64,000 nt of DNA from Bacteroidales bacterium. Lineage in GTDB: Bacteria > Bacteroidota > Bacteroidia > Bacteroidales > UBA3824. The DNA is taken from positions 1 to 64,000 of the forward strand of contig JAEERW010000005.1 of the NCBI GenBank assembly GCA_016286055.1, written 5' to 3'. A program made the position numbers and the translations under genes. The notes below the pieces were generated by a model, which was not told the DNA's origin, did no database searches, and worked only from the letters and a program-made list of their open reading frames with translations. Of the stretch, positions 1 to 6,966 are shown in pieces (position 1 is the first letter of the stretch; the number at the start of each line of letters is the position of its first letter).

Positions 1-146
1 TATAGAGAGTTTGACAATCTATTCATATCTGAAACTTTGAAATATGGTATTCCACTTTCTGAATTAAGTTCTTCTTTCTTTGGTGTAAAACCACTTATAA
101 AATCGCAAATTTCACCTAATGACATATATACCCATCCTTCTTTCAT
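1..146 (-). CDS. hsdS: Type I restriction specificity subunit HsdS, N-terminal fragment
   Basis: Partial gene running off the left edge of the window. Its ATG (144-146) overlaps the TGA of hsdM in an ATGA arrangement, so the two are probably translationally coupled. The 48 visible residues begin MKEGWVYMSLGEICDF and continue with a SGFTPKKEE stretch, the usual opening of an S-subunit target recognition domain (Trp near residue 5, LGEI, G-x-TP). HsdS would choose the DNA target of the HsdM methylase and the HsdR nuclease. HsdR is not in the window. This stretch is clearly AT-rich, unlike hsdM next to it. The identity is strong from the N-terminal motif plus context; the target is unknown. Confidence 0.85.
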   Translation of the reverse strand, partial: MKEGWVYMSLGEICDFISGFTPKKEELNSESGIPYFKVSDMNRLSNSL

Positions 147-1594
147 AGCATCTCCTTTATTTCGTTAATCAATCTTGCGGAATCGCTGTTGAGGTCGGCG
201 ATTGTGCCGAGAATGTCGGCGGCGGTGCGGTTGTCAACAATTTCGGGTTTGTTGGGATTTTTAACCGAGAGGTCGCAATCGTCGCCAAGGTCGGCAACAT
301 TGAGAGTCCAAGAGTTTTCGCTCTCGGCTTTGGTCTGCTGCAACGCCACAAAGTCGGCAAGGTCGGCTTCGTTAAGTGGGTTAGTCTTGCCAAGTGTGCG
401 GCTGAGGTTCAGCTGGTAATACCAAATTTTGCGCGTTGGCTCGCCCTTAGTGAAGAAGAGCACCACGGTCTTTACGCCTGCACCGGTGAACACGCCCTGC
501 GGAAGGTCGAGAATGGTGTGTAGGTTGCACTCTTCGAGCAGTTTGCGGCGCACGGCTGCGGCATCGCCATTGCTTAGAAAGGTGTTTTTTATAACTATGC
601 CGGCGCGACCGTTCACCTTCAGCATCTTTATAAAATGCTGCATAAACATGTAAGCCGTCTCGCCGGTGCGAATGTCGAAGTTTTGCAGCACCTCGGCGCG
701 CTCGCTGCCTCCGAAAGGCGGATTGGCAAGGATAACGTCTTTGCGGTCGCGCTGCTGAATGGCGGCAAGGTTCTCGGTAAGCGTATTGCCACGCACGATG
801 TTGGGCGCAGCCACGCCGTGGAATATCATGTTCATGGTGGCTATGATGTACGGCAAGCCCTTCTTCTCCTTGCCATAGAAGGTCGACTTTTGCAGCGTGT
901 CGCTGTCTGCCACCGATTTTATCTGCTCCTGCATATAGTTGAACGCCTCGCAGAGGAAGCCTGCCGAGCCGCACGCAGGGTCGTAAACGGTTTCGCCAAT
1001 GCGCGGATTCACCACCTTAACGATGGTGCGAATGAGCGGACGCGGTGTGTAGTACTCGCCACCGTTGCGACCGGCGTTGCCCATGCGGCGAATCTTATCC
1101 TCGTAGAGCACGGTCATCTCGTGCTTGTCGTCGGCACTCTGAAAGTGTAGCGAGTCTATCTTGTTGATAATCTCGCGCATGTTGTAGCCGCTGTTTATCT
1201 TGTTGCGCAGTTCGTCGAAAATCTCGCCAATCTTATACTCCAGCGTGTCGGACGATGCCGCGCTGTCCTTGAACTTGCGGAACGACGGGAAGAGTTTGGT
1301 GTTTACAAACTCCACAAGGTCGTCGCCAGTCATGGCATTTATTACGTCGAGTTCGCCATTCTCCTTTTTAGGCGCAGCCCACGCGCTCCAGCGGTTGAAA
1401 CCCGTGATAATGCGGCGGTATTCCTTGCCGTTGAGTGCGGCTTCGTCTTCGCACTCCGTTTCAAGGTCGTCGAGGTATTTCAAAAAGAGCAACCACGAAG
1501 TCTGCTCTATGTAATCGAGTTCGTTGCTGCATCCCGCCTCGTTGCGCAGGATGGCATCGATTGCATTAAAAGTTGATTCGTATTTCATCTCCAT
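143..1594 (-). CDS. hsdM: Type I restriction-modification DNA methyltransferase HsdM
   Basis: A 483-residue adenine-N6 methyltransferase subunit of a type I restriction system. An N-terminal helical HsdM_N region (about residues 5-150) is followed by the SAM-binding motif DPACGSAGFL (about 205-214) and the catalytic motif NPPF (about 291-294). The length is normal for a short HsdM. ATG at 1594 is used here; a second ATG two codons later (1588) is equally possible. It is followed without a gap by hsdS. The gene is visibly GC-richer (some 60-base stretches near two-thirds GC) than hsdS and the flanking genes, and its antisense frames are long and open for that reason. This suggests recent transfer or a different amelioration history. 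The assignment is secure from both motifs. Confidence 0.95.
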   Translation of the reverse strand: MEMKYESTFNAIDAILRNEAGCSNELDYIEQTSWLLFLKYLDDLETECEDEAALNGKEYRRIITGFNRWSAWAAPKKENGELDVINAMTGDDLVEFVNTKLFPSFRKFKDSAASSDTLEYKIGEIFDELRNKINSGYNMREIINKIDSLHFQSADDKHEMTVLYEDKIRRMGNAGRNGGEYYTPRPLIRTIVKVVNPRIGETVYDPACGSAGFLCEAFNYMQEQIKSVADSDTLQKSTFYGKEKKGLPYIIATMNMIFHGVAAPNIVRGNTLTENLAAIQQRDRKDVILANPPFGGSERAEVLQNFDIRTGETAYMFMQHFIKMLKVNGRAGIVIKNTFLSNGDAAAVRRKLLEECNLHTILDLPQGVFTGAGVKTVVLFFTKGEPTRKIWYYQLNLSRTLGKTNPLNEADLADFVALQQTKAESENSWTLNVADLGDDCDLSVKNPNKPEIVDNRTAADILGTIADLNSDSARLINEIKEML

Positions 1595-1630
1595 CGAGTT
1601 GTGAATACGAATGCTATTTGTCTAAAAAAC

Positions 1631-1800
1631 GAAGGTCAGGCAGGTACCTACATAAAAAAACGTGGGACATTATTCTTATCCAACGTTCGAGGTACCTGGC
1701 ATGACCCAAAAGAGGAGATAAGAAATGCCCACGCTATACGCATGGGCATTTGCTTATTTAATTCTCCTCTTATTCTTCTACTGCCAGGTTTCCGAACGTT
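1631..1800. other. Complex inverted-repeat element with alternative pairings
   Basis: The 363-bp gap between hsdM and the next ATPase gene (1595-1957) has no convincing gene but holds nested inverted repeats. Arm 1682-1700 pairs with 1783-1800, arm 1710-1717 (AAGAGGAG) pairs with 1764-1771, and the core 1724-1731 (AATGCCCA) pairs with 1743-1750, giving a long imperfect hairpin. In competition with this, 1634-1649 is complementary to 1690-1706, and 1661-1678 is complementary to 1719-1733. The same bases can therefore form either of two mutually exclusive folds. It lies in the 5' leader of hsdM on the minus strand. It could be a structured leader RNA, an attenuator or a MITE-like palindromic repeat; I do not recognise a named family. 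Confidence 0.6.
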
Positions 1801-1957
1801 AATAGATTAAATAGCAAACGCTAATGTTATAATATGTCGTTAATTATGTTATCTATTTCATTAATACAAAGTTTGTTGTTTAACAAATTGTTTTGTTGCA
1901 ATAGTGCAATGCAAAGGTAGGAAATAATTGGGATTGTGCAAAAAAAATTCAAAGTTT

Positions 1958-3307
1958 TCAAAGCATTTCTTTAAATGTGTTGACGTTATGTTCAATAAAC
2001 ATAACGTAATAAATAGGTAAATACAAAATTTTGCCCTTGTTTTTTGTTTCACGGGCATTTGAAAATACTATGCCTTTTTTTATGCCGTATTCATCGTTGT
2101 TGACAAACATATTCAGTGCACTGTGAACATAGTAATCTTTGCCCGATTTCACTTCTATTGGCACAACTGACAACGAATCAAAATCATCGATTAGGAAATC
2201 AACTTCGCCGCTTTTTTTGTTGTCGTAATAGTATAAATGGAAGCCGTGAGCGTTAAGTTCTTGTGCTACAACTGATTCGTAAACAGTTCCAAGGTTGAGG
2301 CTGAGTTCGTCGTCCAATATGGCTCTGATATTGTATTGGTACAGCAAGGATGTGAGTATTCCCACGTCGTTGAGATATAGTTTCAACAAGTTTTTTTTGA
2401 CAGACTGCAACAAGGGGAATCGCGGATTGCTGATAGCATCCACCTGCAAGGCTATTCCTGACTGTACCAAATAATCAAATTCGTTTTCATAATCAGAAAA
2501 CTGTTTGCCTTGTTTGTTTTCTATCTTGCTGACAATCACACGTTTTTTTCGACTTTCGAGGTTTGAAGGTATCAAGTCGTAAACTCTTCTTATTTTCAGT
2601 TTTTGCTGACGGTCGTACTGCGAAGCATCAATACCATAAAGCGTATGCACGTCGTTTTGTATATCGCGCATCATCTGTATATTCTTGTCTTCCAAAAACT
2701 TGTTGACGGCATCGGGCAAACCGCCGGTAAGCAAATAATATCGGAACAGACGCATAAAATGATTGTGCAACGGTTCTGTTATCGGTTCGCCTTTGCTATA
2801 CTGCATTCGTGCCAATTCGATAACATCTTTGCCAACCCCCATTGCCCAAAAAAATTCTTCCATATCCAAAGGATACATTTGTTTTATCATCACGCTGCCC
2901 AACGGAACAGATGGGGTTTGCGATAATGCAATACCAAGTTGCGAACCACTGGCAATAAATGTATATCGTTGGTCTTGATTAAGGAATTTGAGCAACGTGA
3001 GCAATTGAGGATACACTTGTATCTCGTCGAGAAAAATAAGCGTGTCGCTCTTAGTCCCCAAACGATTACCGAATATGGCACTAAGTTGCATATAGAAAGA
3101 ATCGAGTCCTGTTACTTGGGCAAACAAACGATCTTTCTCGCTATCTGCCCTGAGGTCAATCTCGATATAATTCTTAAACAACTTGCTACATACATACCTG
3201 ATAATAAAAGACTTACCAATCTGTCTTGCTCCATTCACAAGTAGTATCTTGTTTTGCTGTGCAGAGAAATAATTCTCCAAGAAATATGAAAATTTACGTT
3301 CTAACAT
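1958..3307 (-). CDS. AAA+ ATPase with C-terminal DUF4143 (PD-(D/E)xK-like) domain, copy 1
   Basis: A 449-residue protein of the large AAA_14/DUF4143 family. It has Walker A GARQIGKS (26-33), Walker B LIFLDEIQ (90-97) and a sensor-like IASGSQLG (about 118-125). The C-terminal third carries the nuclease-fold signature GEVDFLID followed by PIEVKSG (D...ExK). The biochemical role of these proteins is not established; they resemble NTPase/nuclease modules and are often multicopy in Bacteroidales. It is divergent from copy 2 (3550-4851), and both promoters sit in one repeat-filled control region. A clear promoter (TTG 3358-3360, TATATTTG 3330-3337) supports the start at 3307. The family call is firm; the function is unknown. 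Confidence 0.85.
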   Translation of the reverse strand: MLERKFSYFLENYFSAQQNKILLVNGARQIGKSFIIRYVCSKLFKNYIEIDLRADSEKDRLFAQVTGLDSFYMQLSAIFGNRLGTKSDTLIFLDEIQVYPQLLTLLKFLNQDQRYTFIASGSQLGIALSQTPSVPLGSVMIKQMYPLDMEEFFWAMGVGKDVIELARMQYSKGEPITEPLHNHFMRLFRYYLLTGGLPDAVNKFLEDKNIQMMRDIQNDVHTLYGIDASQYDRQQKLKIRRVYDLIPSNLESRKKRVIVSKIENKQGKQFSDYENEFDYLVQSGIALQVDAISNPRFPLLQSVKKNLLKLYLNDVGILTSLLYQYNIRAILDDELSLNLGTVYESVVAQELNAHGFHLYYYDNKKSGEVDFLIDDFDSLSVVPIEVKSGKDYYVHSALNMFVNNDEYGIKKGIVFSNARETKNKGKILYLPIYYVMFIEHNVNTFKEML

Positions 3308-3329
3308 AACTTCAAAATTTATTGTGCTG

Positions 3330-3360
3330 CAAATATATTGATTTTTAATTTATTAAACAA
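3330..3360 (-). promoter_or_regulatory. Promoter of ATPase copy 1
   Basis: Reading the minus strand, TTG (3358-3360), 20 bases, then TATATTTG (3330-3337) followed by C. This matches the Bacteroidetes TTTG/TAnnTTTG promoter. The proximal edge of the 33-bp phased repeats (3367) lies only 6 bases upstream of the -33 box. Confidence 0.65.
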
Positions 3361-3366
3361 CAGTTT

Positions 3367-3446
3367 GTCATTTTTTCCATATTTTTTTGGGGTGATTTTG
3401 TCATTTTTTCCATAAAAAATAAGGGTAATTTTGTCATTTTTTCCAT
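3367..3446 (-). repeat. Three direct repeats at exact 33-bp spacing, minus orientation
   Basis: The 14-mer ATGGAAAAAATGAC (minus strand) occurs identically at 3367-3380, 3400-3413 and 3433-3446, so the period is exactly 33 bp. The 19-bp intervals differ, although the segments GGGTGATTTT and GGGTAATTTT before units 2 and 3 are also related. On the minus strand each unit reads in frame as MEKMT followed by K or N with an 11-residue period. The array sits directly upstream of the promoter of ATPase copy 1 and continues in register with the opposite-facing array at 3466. Confidence 0.9.
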
Positions 3447-3465
3447 ATTTGTAGAACTATACTTT

Positions 3466-3546
3466 CTGCAAAAAGTTACTAAAAATCCCTTGCAAATGCT
3501 GCAAAAAGTTACTAAATTTGCATCGAAAACACTGCAAAAAGTTACT
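3466..3546 (+). repeat. Three direct repeats at exact 33-bp spacing, plus orientation
   Basis: The 15-mer CTGCAAAAAGTTACT occurs identically at 3466-3480, 3499-3513 and 3532-3546. The first begins exactly 33 bp after the last unit of the opposing array (3433), so all six units are in one 33-bp register. The plus-strand unit (TGCAAAAAGTTACTAAA) and the minus-strand unit (TGGAAAAAATGACAAAA) agree at 13 of 17 positions, so they look like diverged copies of one repeat facing outward. Here the unit encodes LQKVT(K) in frame with ATPase copy 2. Confidence 0.9.
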
Positions 3547-3549
3547 GCG

Positions 3550-4851
3550 ATGATATTTAAACGAAAGATATTCAAAGATATAGAGCGTTGGAACAAAAAT
3601 TGTAAAAATGAGGCTCTGTTAATAAAAGGTGCGCGGCAGGTGGGCAAAACCACGGCGGTGCGCGAGTTCGCCCGTGCCAATTATACTAATTTCGTGGAAA
3701 TCAACTTTGAACAGAATCCCGAGGCGAAACAGGCTTTTGCCGGAAGCCGCGATGCCAACACCGTGATACAGCGGCTCAGCCTTATGGGCTACGGACCTTT
3801 TGTGCCGGGCAAGACCCTCGTTTTTTTTGACGAAATCCAAAGTTGTCCCGATGCTCGTACCGCGATTAAATTTTTGGCGGAGGACGGACGGTTTCAATAC
3901 ATAGAATCGGGTTCGCTGTTGGGCATCAATTACAAAGATGTAAGTAGTTATCCCGTAGGTTTTGAAAGTCAAATAGAAATGTACCCGCTTGATTTTGAGG
4001 AGTTTCTATGGGCAAAGGGAGTGTCAATGGATACAGTGGATAATGTAAAGCGTACATTAACGGAACTTAGGCGCGTGGACGATTTTACGCATGAAATTCT
4101 GATGAAACATTACAGAGAATACCTTGTGGTGGGCGGTATGCCTAAGGTTGTTTCTACATTTTTGACTAACAGCGACTTCAACGAAACACTGCGTCAGCAA
4201 AAAATTATTACAGACAGTTACCGGCTCGACATTTCTAAATACGCCGGAGCACAGAAAACGAGGGCAAAAAGGTTTTTCGATGCCATTCCGTCGCAACTCG
4301 CCAAGGAGCGCAAACGCTTCATACTCTCCGACTTAGAGGCAAGCGGCAGTATGCAGAAATATGAGGATTCGGCACAATGGCTTGCCGATGCAGGCGTGGC
4401 ATATTTTAGTTACAACACGCACTCGTTGCAAATGCCATTTGAACAATACGAAAACCGCAACTTGTTTAAAGTTTATCTTTTAGACACGGGGTTGTTGTGT
4501 TCGCTGTGGAGCGGCACAATTCAATGGGAAGTGATGCAGGGCAACATTTCTGTCAACGAAGGTGCGCTTACCGAAAATTTTGTTGCCGCCGAACTTGTAA
4601 AACACGGGCACACGCTCCACTATTACGACAACAAAAGCCGCAACGAACTCGATTTTCTTATCCGTGAAAAGAAATTTGTAACCATCTTGGAAATCAAATC
4701 GGGTAGCGACTATAAAAAACACGCCTCGCTAAACAATATTCTCGAAACCTCTGCCGACACCATTGAGCGCAGTATCGTCCTCTGCCGTGGAAATGTAGAA
4801 AAATACGGTGATATTGTGTACCTACCGCTGTATGCGGCGGGATTTTTGTAG
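3550..4851 (+). CDS. AAA+ ATPase with C-terminal DUF4143 domain, copy 2
   Basis: A 433-residue protein of the same family as its divergent neighbour. It has Walker A GARQVGKT (27-34), Walker B LVFFDEIQ, sensor-like IESGSLLG, and a C-terminal NELDFLIREKKF...ILEIKSGSDYKKH nuclease-fold signature. ATG at 3550 (MIFKRKIF) is chosen because it aligns with the starts of the other two ATPases. The frame stays open upstream through all six 33-bp repeat units back to about 3349, so a TTG (3490) or ATG (3496) start adding LQKVTK repeats cannot be excluded. A candidate promoter, TTG 3490-3492 with TAAATTTG 3513-3520, would favour 3550. Function unknown. Confidence 0.85.
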   Translation: MIFKRKIFKDIERWNKNCKNEALLIKGARQVGKTTAVREFARANYTNFVEINFEQNPEAKQAFAGSRDANTVIQRLSLMGYGPFVPGKTLVFFDEIQSCPDARTAIKFLAEDGRFQYIESGSLLGINYKDVSSYPVGFESQIEMYPLDFEEFLWAKGVSMDTVDNVKRTLTELRRVDDFTHEILMKHYREYLVVGGMPKVVSTFLTNSDFNETLRQQKIITDSYRLDISKYAGAQKTRAKRFFDAIPSQLAKERKRFILSDLEASGSMQKYEDSAQWLADAGVAYFSYNTHSLQMPFEQYENRNLFKVYLLDTGLLCSLWSGTIQWEVMQGNISVNEGALTENFVAAELVKHGHTLHYYDNKSRNELDFLIREKKFVTILEIKSGSDYKKHASLNNILETSADTIERSIVLCRGNVEKYGDIVYLPLYAAGFL

Positions 4852-4859
4852 AAAGATGA

Positions 4860-4889
4860 TTGTATTTTTGCAAAATTTTTCTATATTTG
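4860..4889 (+). promoter_or_regulatory. Promoter of the NADAR gene
   Basis: TTG (4860-4862), 19 bases, TATATTTG (4882-4889) followed by C. This is a near-ideal Bacteroidetes promoter. It excludes the upstream in-frame starts and fixes translation at 4917. Confidence 0.75.
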
Positions 4890-4916
4890 CATTGTAAACA
4901 ATTAACACCTACAATT

Positions 4917-5894
4917 ATGAATACAGTAATCTTGTTTTGGAATCCGGATATTTCGAGTTTTAAATACGACGATTGGGAATCTTCCATTAGGAATATTAAT
5001 ACCGAAACCTTCAATTGGAGTGTTTGGGAACACGAAAAGGCAAGGAAGGGCGACAAATTTTACCTCGTAAAGTGCGGCGGGGAACGCAACAATGGTATCT
5101 GTATGAGCGGACATTTCATCTCCGACCCATACCTCGGCGAAGATTGGTCGGGCAAGGGGCGCGAGGTCTATTATATGGATATGAAAATCGATGTTGCCAT
5201 CAATCCTAAGTATTTCCCTGTGTTAACGTCGGAAGAATTGCAAAAGGTGTTCCCCGAATTTGATTGGACGGGCGGACATTCGGGACGAATTTTGCCGAAT
5301 ATTTACTCGCCGGATAGCCTTTGGAGAAAGTTTATAGAAAATAATATGCGTGTTTTTGAGCAACAGACATATCTTGACACATCCATATTAAAAAAATACA
5401 CCCGCGAGGATTTCGTGTTCTTTTGGCACGAATATCCGCACGACCCTGTTCAGAAAACCTGCCTGAGCCAATGGTACGCCTGCAATTTTTGCGTTTCGGG
5501 CATAGAATATTTCACCACCGAGCAATATATGATGGCTTCAAAGGCTTTGTTGTTCAAGGATTTGAATATTTATCAACAGATATTCCAAGCCAAAACTCCA
5601 CAAGAGTTTAAGAATTTGGGCAAATTAGTGAAAAACTATGACGATGCCGTTTGGAATCTACACAAAGACCGCATTGTCGTCGAAGGTAACTACGCAAAAT
5701 TCTCTCAAAATCCCGCATTGAAGAACTTTTTGCTCTCTACCGGCAACAAAATTTTGGCTGAGGCAAGTCCCTACGATAAGATTTGGGGCATTGGACTTGA
5801 AGAATCCGACGACCGCGTTCTCGACCCTGCGCAATGGCAAGGCGAAAACCATCTCGGATTTGCATTGATGAAGGTAAGGGATATGCTGAGATAG
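4917..5894 (+). CDS. PUA/EVE-like domain fused to NADAR domain
   Basis: A 325-residue two-domain protein. The C-terminal half (about 165-325) is a NADAR (YbiA/DUF1768) domain: EYFTTEQYMMASKA, the GNYAKFSQNP segment (about 257-266), STGNKILAEASPYD and IWGIGL, ending in LGFALMKVRDML. NADAR enzymes cleave N-glycosidic bonds; some remove ADP-ribose from guanine in DNA and act as antitoxins. The N-terminal half (1-140) has ILFWNP, GDKFYL and GICMSGHF motifs and looks like an EVE/ASCH-type PUA fold that could read a modified base, which is inference. It is single-gene, convergent with recF, and sits beside restriction and ATPase genes. The NADAR call is firm; the N-terminal call is tentative. Confidence 0.85.
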   Translation: MNTVILFWNPDISSFKYDDWESSIRNINTETFNWSVWEHEKARKGDKFYLVKCGGERNNGICMSGHFISDPYLGEDWSGKGREVYYMDMKIDVAINPKYFPVLTSEELQKVFPEFDWTGGHSGRILPNIYSPDSLWRKFIENNMRVFEQQTYLDTSILKKYTREDFVFFWHEYPHDPVQKTCLSQWYACNFCVSGIEYFTTEQYMMASKALLFKDLNIYQQIFQAKTPQEFKNLGKLVKNYDDAVWNLHKDRIVVEGNYAKFSQNPALKNFLLSTGNKILAEASPYDKIWGIGLEESDDRVLDPAQWQGENHLGFALMKVRDMLR

Positions 5895-5895
5895 T

Positions 5896-6963
5896 TTACA
5901 ACTCCACCACCTGACACGCATCGTCGCTGCCAAATAGTCTGCGCATATCCTCTGCCGAAGTGTGTGTAATGAAAATTTGCTCAAATCCACTACCAAGTAT
6001 CAGATTTACAATATTTTGCACACGGGCGGAGTCGAGTTTGTCAAAAATATCGTCGAGCAGAAGAATGGGCGATTTGCCACACTGACGAAGGTAAACAAAT
6101 TGGGCAAGTTTGAGGGCGGCGAGAAACGTCTTTTGCTGACCTTGCGAACCACAGTTTTTGAGGGCGAGCGAATTGATTTCAAATATCAAATCATCTTTGT
6201 GAACGCCTGACGATGTGTATTGAAGTATGCGGTCTTTGTCGACACTCTGCCGCAAGAGGGTCCCCATATCAGCGTTTTCCAATTGCGAAAAATACTTAAT
6301 ATCAGGCGTTTCGCTGCCGTTGCTTATGGCTTTGTAATATTGTTGAAACTCTGGGGTAAAGGCGTCGATAAATGCACGGCGACCCTCATAGAGTTTTTTA
6401 GCGTTTGAAATCAAATGCATATCCCACATTTGCAGCATATTAGGGTCAAAAACCGTGTCGGACGATTTGAGATATTTGTTGCGCTGCATAAGGGCGCGGT
6501 TGTAGTTTTGAAGCGCTGCAAGAAACGCGCTATCGTTCTGAGCCACAGCCGAATCCACAAAGCGGCGACGTTCGCTGCTGCCGTCAAAAATCAGCCTTAT
6601 ATCTTGCGGACTGATTATCACAAGCGGAATCAAGCCGATATGGTCGGAGATTTTTTCGTACTCTTTGTCGTTGCGTTTCAAAGTTTTACCCTTTTGACGG
6701 TGAAACGACAGCACAATATTTTCGTCCATTCCGTCGATTTCGTAAACGCCGCGCACAGTAAAAAATTCCTCACCGTTTAAGATGTTGAGATTGTCGGCGG
6801 CGTTGATAAAACTCTTACTGAAAGAGAGATAGTAAAGCGCGTCGAGAATATTAGTCTTGCCCACACCGTTGCTGCCGGTAATGCAGACAATCTTTTTGTT
6901 GAACTCAAACTCGCGGCTTTGGTGGTTCTTAAAATTTACAAGTGTCAGCCTTTTAATCTTCAT
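5896..6963 (-). CDS. recF: DNA replication and repair protein RecF
   Basis: A 355-residue SMC-like ATPase that loads RecA on gapped DNA with RecO and RecR. It has Walker A GSNGVGKT (30-37), an ABC-type signature region NCGSQGQQKTFLAALKLAQ and Walker B ILLLDDIFDKLD. The length is typical for RecF (about 360). It starts 3 bp after the dnaX stop, so dnaX-recF form one transcript, and it is convergent with the NADAR gene with one base between the stops. The assignment is secure. Confidence 0.96.
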   Translation of the reverse strand: MKIKRLTLVNFKNHQSREFEFNKKIVCITGSNGVGKTNILDALYYLSFSKSFINAADNLNILNGEEFFTVRGVYEIDGMDENIVLSFHRQKGKTLKRNDKEYEKISDHIGLIPLVIISPQDIRLIFDGSSERRRFVDSAVAQNDSAFLAALQNYNRALMQRNKYLKSSDTVFDPNMLQMWDMHLISNAKKLYEGRRAFIDAFTPEFQQYYKAISNGSETPDIKYFSQLENADMGTLLRQSVDKDRILQYTSSGVHKDDLIFEINSLALKNCGSQGQQKTFLAALKLAQFVYLRQCGKSPILLLDDIFDKLDSARVQNIVNLILGSGFEQIFITHTSAEDMRRLFGSDDACQVVEL

Positions 6964-6966
6964 AGT

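Noticed and set aside
447-1150. Long open frames antisense and out of frame inside hsdM
   Set aside because: They are by-products of the GC-rich hsdM codon usage; the hsdM frame has both methyltransferase motifs and fits hsdS coupling.
3367-3546. Repeat-spacer layout considered as a small CRISPR array
   Set aside because: Repeats are only 14-15 bp, three copies per orientation, intervals are 18-19 bp and partly related to each other, and no cas genes are in the window.
3345-3680. Minus-strand frame running through the phased repeats (VTFC and MEKMTK units) as a gene
   Set aside because: It overlaps the coding start of ATPase copy 2 and has no recognisable domain or promoter; reported instead as a property of the repeats.
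1958-4851. DUF4143 ATPases considered as IS21-type transposition helpers
   Set aside because: No DDE transposase neighbour and they carry a C-terminal nuclease-like domain absent from IstB.
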